Origin: Tunturibacter gelidoferens
Lineage (GTDB): Bacteria; Acidobacteriota; Terriglobia; Terriglobales; Acidobacteriaceae
Assembly: GCF_040358255.1 (NCBI RefSeq)
Contig: NZ_CP132938.1
Location: 124,001 to 188,000, forward strand
Reading direction: 5' to 3'
DNA length: 64,000 bases
The position numbers were made by a program, and so were the translations under genes. The stretch's first letter is position 1; each line of letters begins with the position of its first letter. The notes beneath the pieces are model-generated. The model was not told where the DNA came from, did not search any database, and saw only the letters and a list, made by a program, of their open reading frames with translations. Positions 1 to 6,970 of the stretch are shown here, piece after piece.

Positions 1-325
1 CGCCCCACCGCACACAAGCCTCTCCTTCTAGGACGTAAACGACGGTGTCCTGTTCGCCGTGGTGGTGAATGCCGGTCTTAGCTGAAGGCTCGACCACGAA
101 TATGCCTGCCCATAGCGAGGAGACGATGCCATGCATCGCTGCAATGGCGGACATCCTCAGCGATCCCGGTGTCTGCTGAGTCTCGCTGCTCAATTCAGCG
201 GGATGCACAACGCTGATCGTTGAATTGGATCCCGGTTGAGACGTCGACCGAACGGCGACTCCACGCTGAATCGCAACCTGGTCAGCTATCGGGTCAATGA
301 ACGAATCATTAGGTTTGCTTCCCAT
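1..325 (-). CDS. Cupin-domain protein (3' part cut by window edge)
   Basis: The minus-strand frame is open from an ATG at 325 to the window edge and gives 108 residues. Residues about 92-106 read HHHGEQDTVVYVLEG, the first metal-binding motif of a small cupin barrel (two to three His plus Glu). A clean GGAGGT ribosome binding site at 331-336 fixes the start. The gene is divergent from the TetR regulator at 530, and a palindrome lies between them, so it is a likely target of that regulator. Small cupins of this type are often sensors, isomerases or dioxygenases; which one cannot be said because the C-terminal half is missing. Confidence 0.8.
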   Translation of the reverse strand, partial: MGSKPNDSFIDPIADQVAIQRGVAVRSTSQPGSNSTISVVHPAELSSETQQTPGSLRMSAIAAMHGIVSSLWAGIFVVEPSAKTGIHHHGEQDTVVYVLEGEACVRWG

Positions 326-360
326 ATGACCTCCAGATAGTTCATGATTGCCTTGCGTTC

Positions 361-384
361 GTAATGTACTGTACTGTACATTAC
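361..384. promoter_or_regulatory. Palindromic operator between cupin gene and tetR-type gene
   Basis: A near-perfect palindrome with 9-bp arms GTAATGTAC and GTACATTAC around a 6-bp centre. It lies in the divergent intergenic region, 35 bp upstream of the cupin start and 145 bp upstream of the TetR start. Size and position suit a TetR-family dimer controlling one or both genes. Confidence 0.6.
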
Positions 385-529
385 ACATTAGATGCGCTCG
401 ACGGCAAATTCGACGCACGAGTGTTCCAGAGGTGCTGAAGAAAAAGAGCACATAAAATGCTGTTATTACGGGAGAAGTGAAGCTGTGGATCTTATTGAAT
501 ATTTTTTACGCATTCAGGACGGAAGATGA

Positions 530-1150
530 ATGCCTGACAAGCGGTCGCGAGGAGACGTTCGAAACGGCAAACTTCAAAAAGTCGCAGCAGACTTGTTTCT
601 GAAGCGCGGCTATGAAGGTGTCACCATCGACAAGATCGTTGAGTTGGCTGGCGGTTCGAAAAGCACCGTCTACAGCGAATTCGGCGGGAAATGTGGGCTG
701 TTCATTAGCAGTATCGAGAACCTGTGCCGCGAGTCGAATGAGCCGCTCGCGAAGATCGACTACACAGGTTTGAACCTTGAAGAGAGCCTAAAGAAACTCT
801 CTTTTCACATTTTGAAGCTCATCAGCGCAAAACGGTCCGTGGAGCTTCATCGTCTCGCCATCGGGGAGGCAGCAAATTGTCCCGAAGTAGGCGAGGCGTG
901 GTACACGTACGGTCCCGCCAGAACGGCTTCCTTCATACGATTGGTATTGGAAAGCCATCGCGATGAGCTGCGAGGGACGACGGTCCCGATTGAACGGATA
1001 GCAGTGATGCTTCACGACTCATTGACGGGAGACATCCTATACCGTCTGTTGGCAGGAATCGGTGAGCATGAAAGTGATTCCGAACTCGAGCTATTGGCTT
1101 GCGCTGCCGTCGACGTCATTCTAGGGAATGTTTGTACCAATGTGCCTTAA
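530..1150 (+). CDS. TetR/AcrR family transcriptional regulator
   Basis: A protein of 206 residues, the usual length for TetR repressors. Residues about 12-58 form the N-terminal helix-turn-helix domain (AADLFLKRGYEGVTIDKIVE, then SKSTVYSEFGGK), with the typical Tyr and Phe of the recognition-helix region. The rest is the variable helical ligand-binding and dimerisation domain, so the effector cannot be read off. A purine-rich stretch around 517-525 serves as ribosome binding site; an ATG at 526 stops after three codons and is not used. Divergent from the cupin gene with a palindrome between, it probably represses the cupin gene and itself. Confidence 0.9.
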   Translation: MPDKRSRGDVRNGKLQKVAADLFLKRGYEGVTIDKIVELAGGSKSTVYSEFGGKCGLFISSIENLCRESNEPLAKIDYTGLNLEESLKKLSFHILKLISAKRSVELHRLAIGEAANCPEVGEAWYTYGPARTASFIRLVLESHRDELRGTTVPIERIAVMLHDSLTGDILYRLLAGIGEHESDSELELLACAAVDVILGNVCTNVP

Positions 1151-1552
1151 GAACGTTATCTCGCACACCATGGAGTATTTGCTGCTACTTACATGATAGC
1201 GGCTTAGTCAGCGTCCAAACGCAGAACGACAGAGTCGTTGTTGTGATTGACTGGACACCAGTGGTCTTTGCGCAATCAGAAATTGCAAGAAGCATTGGCG
1301 GAGAACTCTTGATGACAACGATATGCCTTTTTACGCGACGCATGTTTGAAGAACAGATATGACATGATGTTCCCGCAACGTGCGATGGCACAAATAGACT
1401 CTTACCCGGGCATTCCTGTTTGAACTGCACATTCAGCGACAAGAGCACTCAATAACCCGAGTTTCGCGAACTTGCAGGAACCGAACAAGAGTCGAATCAG
1501 GTTCACTGAATCGGAGGAAGCTTTGCATAGCTCATACAAACTACCACTAACC

Positions 1553-1599
1553 CCCCTTTCACGGCGATAACATGGGTTCGAATCCCACCGGGGACACCA
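1553..1599 (+). tRNA. 3' half of tRNA-Glu(UUC), remnant
   Basis: The anticodon loop CTTTCAC (anticodon TTC at 1558-1560), the variable region TAACA, a T arm with GGGTTCGAATCCC and a 3' acceptor strand with discriminator A and encoded CCA (1597-1599) match bacterial tRNA-Glu. The 5' half (acceptor 5' strand and D arm) is absent, and the anticodon stem is not complementary upstream of the loop. It is therefore not a functional tRNA. 3' tRNA halves are classic attachment-site duplications left by tRNA-targeting integrases; no intact integrase is seen in the window. Confidence 0.7.
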
Positions 1600-1717
1600 A
1601 TCAGTTCAACTGTTTCAGCATCTCGTCACATTGCGTTCATTTTTCGGTGACTCTGTGATGACTAAATGAAGCCCATCACCCGCAGTTTTGAATGATTGGC
1701 GACACGATGAGGCGTAG

Positions 1718-1775
1718 TTGCCGAAAAGCCGACTTTACGGGCATACAGGATACTTCCGGTTTGCCCGTCAACCGG
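1718..1775 (+). repeat. Dispersed inverted-repeat family, right half, extended form
   Basis: Starts TTGCCGAAAAGCCGACTTTA and continues through a GC-rich tail (GGTTTGCCCGTC) shared with the copy at 6407-6465. Only these two copies have the long tail. Confidence 0.6.
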
Positions 1776-1862
1776 GAGGAATTAGGTAGCACGAGGGCCG
1801 AACCGGGGATCACTTCCGCATGACTGTCGGTCCGGAATCAGCCTGACTCACATGGCAGGTGG

Positions 1863-1889
1863 TTGACTGTAGAGTTCTTGCTATACAAT
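1863..1889 (+). promoter_or_regulatory. Possible sigma-70 promoter for the sdh genes
   Basis: TTGACT at 1863-1868 and TACAAT at 1884-1889, 15 bp apart, which is shorter than the ideal 17. It is the best match upstream of the succinate dehydrogenase genes. Confidence 0.3.
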
Positions 1890-1950
1890 CCGATGCCATC
1901 GAGGCGGGAAGGGCGCAGTCTGCGAATGCCCATCCGCCGTGGAGGGACTT

Positions 1951-2736
1951 GTGTCAGCTCCCGACATAGTCTGGAAAGACGGTAAGTTTGGCCAAACGTC
2001 GCGGCGCGACGCCTGGTGGCTTTCTCCGACGGCAATCCTCTTGGGTTTTGGCGCGTTTCTCGTCTATGCCAACTGGGCGGCATTCCAGAACAGCCATTAC
2101 ACCTATGGTCCGTATATCTCGCCGTTTTATTCGCCCGAGCTTTTCGGCAGCTCCCCACACGCCTTGTTTGGCCCGAAACCGAGATGGTATCCGAACTTTC
2201 TGCCCTTTTCTCCAGCGCTGTTCATTCTCTGGATTCCAGGCTTGTTCCGTGTGACCTGCTACTACTACCGCGGCGCGTATTACAAATCGTTTTGGGCCGA
2301 TCCTCCGGCATGTGCGGTGAGTGAGCCCCGGAAAAGTTATTTGGGGGAAAGAACCTTTCCGCTCATTATGCAGAATTTTCATCGCTACTTTCTGAGGCTC
2401 TCGTACATTGTCTGGGGCTTTCTGGTCTACGACGCGTTGAGGTCTTTCTTTTTTCCTGAGGGATTTGGGATCGGGATTGGGAGTCTCGTTTTGGTCGTGA
2501 ATGTCGTGCTTCTGGCCGGATACGTATTCGGGTGTCATGCATTCCGACACCTGATCGGCGGAACATTTGACCAGATCTCGGATCACCCCGTTCGGCACAA
2601 GATCTACAACTTTGTGAGCCGACTGAACGCGGGGCATAAGAAGTGGGCATGGGCGAGCCTTCTTTGGGTTGCTTTTTCCGATATTTACATCCGTCTCTGT
2701 TCGATGGGCATCTGGCATGACTGGAGAATTCTCTAG
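1951..2736 (+). CDS. Succinate dehydrogenase membrane anchor, mycobacterial Sdh1-like
   Basis: A polytopic membrane protein of 261 residues with about five hydrophobic segments. It directly precedes the flavoprotein and iron-sulfur subunits, with the flavoprotein ATG abutting its TAG. Key features are an aromatic segment CYYYRGAYYKSFW followed by ADPPAC, then NFHRYF, and conserved His in GCHAFRHLIGG. These resemble the single large anchor of mycobacterial Sdh1, for which a membrane-embedded Rieske-type cluster has been described; the two Cys and nearby His here are candidate ligands (inference). The GTG at 1951 is preferred over the in-frame GTG at 1939 because GGAGGG at 1941-1946 is a well-spaced ribosome binding site. 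It passes electrons from SdhB to quinone. Confidence 0.8.
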   Translation: MSAPDIVWKDGKFGQTSRRDAWWLSPTAILLGFGAFLVYANWAAFQNSHYTYGPYISPFYSPELFGSSPHALFGPKPRWYPNFLPFSPALFILWIPGLFRVTCYYYRGAYYKSFWADPPACAVSEPRKSYLGERTFPLIMQNFHRYFLRLSYIVWGFLVYDALRSFFFPEGFGIGIGSLVLVVNVVLLAGYVFGCHAFRHLIGGTFDQISDHPVRHKIYNFVSRLNAGHKKWAWASLLWVAFSDIYIRLCSMGIWHDWRIL

Positions 2737-4551
2737 ATGCCGGAATTCCAGCGGTTCTCCTACGACGTACTCGTGATTGGAGCTGGCGGAGCAGGCCTGC
2801 GCGCCGCCATCGAAGCTGGAGCCGCGGGTGCGAAGGTCGGCGTGGTCTGCAAATCACTACTCGGCAAAGCGCATACCGTAATGGCCGAAGGAGGCATCGC
2901 GGCAGCGCTGGCCAATGTCGACGATCGCGATAACTGGCGGGTTCATTTCGCCGATACGATGCGTGGCGGTCAGTACCTGAACAACTGGCGCATGGCCGAA
3001 CTCCACGCTAAAGAAGCTCCGGAATGCGTCCGCGAACTCGAGGCATGGGGCGCGCTTTTCGATCGCACGACGGACGGCAAGATTCTTCAACGAAACTTCG
3101 GCGGACACCGATATCCCCGGCTGGCCCACGTCGGCGACCGCACCGGCCTGGAGATGATACGCACACTCCAGGACCACGGCATCCATACTGGGATGGAAGT
3201 CCACATGGAGTGCACGGTACTCAGCCTGCTGCTCGACGGAAATCGCATTGCAGGAGCTTGCGGATACGACCGCGAGAGGGGCCGCTTCCAGTTGTGGGAC
3301 GCGAAGGCAGTGGTGCTGGCCACCGGCGGAATCGGGCGTGCCTTCAAGGTGACCAGCAACAGTTGGGAATATACAGGCGACGGCCTTGCGTTGGCGTATC
3401 GCGCCGGAGCCGAACTCCAGGACATGGAATTCGTTCAGTTTCACCCCACCGGCATGGTCTGGCCGATCAGCGTGAGCGGGATTCTCGTAACCGAAGGTGT
3501 CCGCGGCGAAGGCGGCGTCTTGCGCAACAGCGAAGGCCGCCGATTCATGTTCGACGACATCCCTGACCTGTATAAGGAGCAGACTGCGGACTCTGAGGAA
3601 GAAGGCTGGCGGTATACGCAAGGCGATAAGAATGCGCGCCGTCCGCCTGAGCTGCTCACCAGGGACCATGTTGCGCGGTGCATCAATCGCGAAGTCAAGG
3701 CAGGTCGCGGCTCGCCGCATGGCGGTGTCTTCCTCGATATTTCCTGGATCAAGGAGCGCATGCCGAAATCAGAGGAGCATATCAAACGCAAGCTCCCCAG
3801 CATGTATCACCAATTCAAGCAGCTTGCCGATCTTGACATCACGAAAGAGCCGATGGAAGTTGGTCCAACGACTCACTACATGATGGGGGGAATTCGCGTC
3901 GATGGCGATTCGCAGATGTCCAGTGTGCCCGGGCTTTTCGCCGCGGGGGAGGCGGCAGCAGGATTGCATGGCGCGAATCGGCTGGGCGGAAATTCCCTTT
4001 CTGATCTCGTTGTATTCGGAAGGCGTGCGGGGCGCTTTGCCGCAGAATTCGCCAACGCCAACGGCCCAGTAACGATCGACGAGGAGGAGCTTCAGACCGC
4101 CGCAACAGCGGCCCTCGCTCCCTTTGACCGTGGCCCTGCCGGCGAGAACCCATACCAGATTCAATACGATCTGCAGGAAACCATGCAGGACCTCGTCGGG
4201 ATCGTGCGGGTCGAGAGTGAAATGCAACAGGCGCTCGACGCGATCGGGCAGTTAAGCACGCGAGCAGAGCGAACAGGCATAGCGGGCAATCGCGAGTACA
4301 ACAACGGCTGGCACACGACGATCGATATCGGCAACATGATGGTCGTGTCTGAAGCAATTACCCGTGCTGCGCTGCTGCGAAAAGAAAGCCGCGGCGCGCA
4401 GTTCCGCGAAGACTTCCCGAACAAGGATTCGGAGTGGGGAAAGTACAACATCGTCATCAGGCGAAGCGCAGACGGTGAGATGCAAGTCGAAAGGCGCGCA
4501 CTGACGCCGATGCCGGATGAGCTAAAGAAGGTGATTGAAGAGATGAAATAG
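2737..4551 (+). CDS. sdhA: Succinate dehydrogenase flavoprotein subunit
   Basis: A protein of 604 residues, normal for SdhA/FrdA. The FAD-binding Rossmann motif VIGAGGAGLRAA is near residue 14. His46 in KAHTVMAEGGIAAA is at the position of the covalent FAD-linking His. The substrate region has FHPTG, the capping region EGVRGEGG, and a C-terminal GANRLGGNSL FAD motif. It oxidises succinate to fumarate (or the reverse) at the membrane. The gene abuts the anchor gene and is followed 15 bp later by the iron-sulfur subunit, forming a three-gene operon in the order anchor-A-B. Dehydrogenase rather than fumarate reductase function is the default for an aerobe but is not proven. Confidence 0.95.
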   Translation: MPEFQRFSYDVLVIGAGGAGLRAAIEAGAAGAKVGVVCKSLLGKAHTVMAEGGIAAALANVDDRDNWRVHFADTMRGGQYLNNWRMAELHAKEAPECVRELEAWGALFDRTTDGKILQRNFGGHRYPRLAHVGDRTGLEMIRTLQDHGIHTGMEVHMECTVLSLLLDGNRIAGACGYDRERGRFQLWDAKAVVLATGGIGRAFKVTSNSWEYTGDGLALAYRAGAELQDMEFVQFHPTGMVWPISVSGILVTEGVRGEGGVLRNSEGRRFMFDDIPDLYKEQTADSEEEGWRYTQGDKNARRPPELLTRDHVARCINREVKAGRGSPHGGVFLDISWIKERMPKSEEHIKRKLPSMYHQFKQLADLDITKEPMEVGPTTHYMMGGIRVDGDSQMSSVPGLFAAGEAAAGLHGANRLGGNSLSDLVVFGRRAGRFAAEFANANGPVTIDEEELQTAATAALAPFDRGPAGENPYQIQYDLQETMQDLVGIVRVESEMQQALDAIGQLSTRAERTGIAGNREYNNGWHTTIDIGNMMVVSEAITRAALLRKESRGAQFREDFPNKDSEWGKYNIVIRRSADGEMQVERRALTPMPDELKKVIEEMK

Positions 4552-4566
4552 CGGGAGACGACAGAG

Positions 4567-5304
4567 ATGGCCACACCAGCGACATTTCGCATCTGGCGCG
4601 GAAACTCCGCAGGCGGCGCATTCCGGGATTACACAACAGCCGTGGAGGAGGGCATGGTTGTTCTGGACGCGGTGCACCGCATCCAGGCGCAGCAAGCGCC
4701 CGACCTGGCGGTGAGATGGAACTGCAAGGCCGGCAAGTGTGGGTCGTGCTCTGCCGAAATCAATGGCATGCCCAGCCTTATGTGTATGACCCGGCTAAGT
4801 GCCATCGACCTGAATATGCCAGTCATCGTGGAACCGATGCACGCGTTTCCGGTCATACGCGATCTGGTCACAGATGTTTCGTGGAATTTCCAGGCTAAGA
4901 AGACGATCAAGCAATTCAAGCCACGCCCACCCGACGCGGCCGATGGAACATGGCGAATCCAGCAGGCCGACGTCGAGCGCGTGCAGGAGTTTCGCAAATG
5001 CATCGAGTGTTTTCTCTGCCAGGACGTGTGCCACGTTCTGAGGGAACACCACAAGCACGACGAATTTATCGGTCCGCGTCTGCTCGTCTATTCAGCCGCA
5101 CTGGAAATGCATCCGCTTGACACCGAAGACCGGGTCAGCGATTTGAGGCACAAACACAACATCGGTTACTGCAACATCACGACTTGTTGCCGCCAGGTCT
5201 GCCCCGAGTCGATCACGATTACAGAGAACGCGATCATCCCGCTCAAAGAGCGCGTCGTGGACCGTTATTTCGATCCCCTGAAGCGGCTGTTCCGCATCCT
5301 CTAA
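4567..5304 (+). CDS. sdhB: Succinate dehydrogenase iron-sulfur subunit
   Basis: A protein of 245 residues. The N-terminal ferredoxin-like domain has the [2Fe-2S] ligands Cys53, 58, 61 and 73 (spacing x4, x2, x11). The C-terminal domain has CIECFLCQDVC (Cys145, 148, 151, 155) and a second Cys group TCCRQVCPE (Cys207, 208, 212) for the [4Fe-4S] and [3Fe-4S] clusters. It relays electrons from SdhA to the anchor. GGGAGA lies about 9 bp before the ATG. Last gene of the operon; it faces the minus-strand gene ending at 5340. Confidence 0.95.
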   Translation: MATPATFRIWRGNSAGGAFRDYTTAVEEGMVVLDAVHRIQAQQAPDLAVRWNCKAGKCGSCSAEINGMPSLMCMTRLSAIDLNMPVIVEPMHAFPVIRDLVTDVSWNFQAKKTIKQFKPRPPDAADGTWRIQQADVERVQEFRKCIECFLCQDVCHVLREHHKHDEFIGPRLLVYSAALEMHPLDTEDRVSDLRHKHNIGYCNITTCCRQVCPESITITENAIIPLKERVVDRYFDPLKRLFRIL

Positions 5305-5339
5305 CTGAAACTCACTTCTCCCAATACCGGGGAGATTTG

Positions 5340-5855
5340 CTATCTCGGCCGGGCGTCCTGGACATCAAAGGGAACCAATTCCTGTTCCAATTCTCCCCAT
5401 TCGTAGGCGGGATTTTGAAGCAGCCGCACGCAGCTATTCCAGCGAAGGATGGCATCGTCGTTCCCTGCCGGGCGGATTTTCTCAGCCTTTGCAAAATGGC
5501 GCAGAGCATGGTCGAAAAGCGCCACCAATGAGCGAGGCAGTTGCCCGGCGTTGAGCTGGGCTTTTGCGCGTCGCTCGTGCAGAATCCCAGCGTAGTAGAG
5601 GCGCTCGTACGAATCCCTGAGTTGCCGGAAGATCTCTTCGGTTTCCCGGTAGCGATCAGACTCACGGCCGGTGAATTGATCTGTAAGGGAGAGACCAAGC
5701 AAACGGAGTGCGGGCTGATGCTGCGGTTCGATGGTCAAGATATCGCGACAGATCGACTCTGCCTCTTCCGGTTCGTTGAGCGAGCGATAGAGTTCAGCTT
5801 TCGAGATGGCCACAGCAATCCCAGCTGTCGAAATGAGTTTAACCTTATATTCCAT
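5340..5855 (-). CDS. TPR-like hypothetical protein
   Basis: A protein of 171 residues with no signal peptide. Residues about 15-60 form tetratricopeptide-like helices (AELYRSLNEPEEAESICRDI then EPQHQPALRLLG), followed by a charged helical region, consistent with a soluble protein-interaction module. The start is well supported by GGAGGG 8 bp before the ATG. It converges with sdhB and shows no operon partner. Function is not known; the TPR assignment rests on the Leu/Ala/Pro spacing only. Confidence 0.7.
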   Translation of the reverse strand: MEYKVKLISTAGIAVAISKAELYRSLNEPEEAESICRDILTIEPQHQPALRLLGLSLTDQFTGRESDRYRETEEIFRQLRDSYERLYYAGILHERRAKAQLNAGQLPRSLVALFDHALRHFAKAEKIRPAGNDDAILRWNSCVRLLQNPAYEWGELEQELVPFDVQDARPR

Positions 5856-6371
5856 GGCTCTTTCCCTCCATGTTCAATTTTCTCTGGCGCCGCGAATGTT
5901 GCGAACCGAGCCCTATGTTCCGGTCCGGCAATTCGACCAACGGCCAGATTGGAAGTGAGCTGCGTCTGGATCCAACCCCCACATCAACGCAATAACGCTG
6001 TGCATTGGCGGTACACGATAGTCGGCTGCCGCTTCGTTTACTGCCTATCGTCCTGAAAACCCTCAGCGTCGCGTCTGCGAATGAGCCTTTGGCAGTGATC
6101 AGCATCCCTAATTGTTCCAATCCTCTGCGAAGAATTGGTTCAGATCGTCTGCAACTGAAGAACCCGAGTTTTCAACGGGGTCATCACGCCTGCCTTCTTG
6201 ACCACGACATTATGCTTCTTTCCCTAAGCGTAGTCCAGACTTGATTAGAGCCTCGTCGGCGGCCCTTGCAGCTCCACAGCTCGGAGATCAGTCCTGGTAA
6301 ACGCCATGCTCGTCACCTAACTCCCGGATGGTCTGCAATACGGAAGTAATCATTCTCCTTTTGTAGTGCAC

Positions 6372-6465
6372 GCAAAACGGGTTTTTCGACAATAACGGGA
6401 TCGAACTTGCCGATAACCGGACTTTACGGGCACAACGGGATACTCCGGGTTTGCCCGTCATCCGG
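6372..6465 (+). repeat. Dispersed inverted-repeat family, full copy, extended
   Basis: Left half AAAACGGGTTTTTCGACAA (6374-6392) and right half TTGCCGATAACCGGACTTTA (6407-6426). The GC-rich tail to 6465 matches the copy at 1718. Confidence 0.7.
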
Positions 6466-6561
6466 CCGCAACCCGGGAATCTGGAACCCCTCACGAGGCT
6501 CAATTAGTCCCTAGGTTTTCGTGATAGGCGAACTATACTCTTGAGACAATCGAGGGACTTC

Positions 6562-6613
6562 CTGTTGACATTCAACTGGAAAAGGGCGCAAAGTATCTGT
6601 TGAAAATCAACAG
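6562..6613 (+). promoter_or_regulatory. Tandem palindromic operators of the PadR gene
   Basis: Two related palindromes start 35 bp apart: CTGTTGA-CAT-TCAACTG (6562-6578) and CTGTTGA-AAA-TCAACAG (6597-6613). The second ends 8 bp before the PadR ATG. TTGACA at 6565-6570 inside the first is a perfect -35 hexamer; the -10 is poor (CAAAGT at 6589 or AAGTAT at 6591). The layout suits autorepression by the PadR dimer, blocking the promoter and the translation start region. Confidence 0.55.
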
Positions 6614-6621
6614 GGGAGCAA

Positions 6622-6960
6622 ATGGGCGAGAGCAAATCTGACGTTCTGCAAGGCACCCTCGATCTGATGGTGCTGAAGACACTGGAGTCCATGGGCCCAT
6701 TGCATGGCTATGGCATAGCACGTCGGATCGAGCAGGTAAGCGATGACACTCTCAACCTGAATCAGGGGACCATCTATCCGGCTCTTCTTCGCCTGCAGCA
6801 GAAGCGCTGGATTACTGCCGAATGGGGAACCTCAGAGAACAACCGCCGCGCCAAGTACTACTCCCTGAGCCGATCCGGCAGGAAGCAGATCGAAAAAGAG
6901 ACGGAAAGCTGGGAGCGGATCGCTGCCACGATGGCCCGCTTCCTCACCACGCCTCGTTAG
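6622..6960 (+). CDS. PadR family transcriptional regulator
   Basis: A protein of 112 residues, the short PadR form. It opens with GTLDLMVLKTLESMGPLHGYGIARRIEQ, split here as GTLDLMVLKTLE and GPLHGYGIARRI, the hallmark of PadR winged-helix proteins. It continues with NQGTIYPALLRLQQKRWI and the wing region RAKYYSLSRSGRKQIEKE. ATG follows GGGGAGCAA. It lies 10 bp upstream of the large permease, the fixed acidobacterial pairing, and presumably represses the pair in response to an unknown ligand. Tandem palindromes upstream are likely binding sites. Confidence 0.95.
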   Translation: MGESKSDVLQGTLDLMVLKTLESMGPLHGYGIARRIEQVSDDTLNLNQGTIYPALLRLQQKRWITAEWGTSENNRRAKYYSLSRSGRKQIEKETESWERIAATMARFLTTPR

Positions 6961-6970
6961 GAGTTCTTCT

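Larger units (their letters stand above)
1151..1950. other. Non-coding stretch with tRNA remnant and repeat
   Basis: No convincing protein gene. It holds the 3' half of a tRNA-Glu (about 1553-1599), one repeat copy (1718-1775) and a possible promoter for the succinate dehydrogenase genes. Short open frames on both strands here have no recognisable features. Confidence 0.6.
5856..6621. other. Non-coding stretch upstream of padR-ADOP pair
   Basis: No gene is supported. The stretch contains a full dispersed repeat copy (6372-6465) and tandem palindromes just upstream of the PadR gene. Confidence 0.6.

Noticed and set aside
1954-2718. Minus-strand open frame of 254 codons
   Set aside because: Antisense to the succinate dehydrogenase anchor; Arg/Pro/Lys-rich shadow.
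5317-5335. TCTCCC/GGGAGA as terminator after sdhB
   Set aside because: Only a 6-bp stem and a three-base T run; too weak to call.
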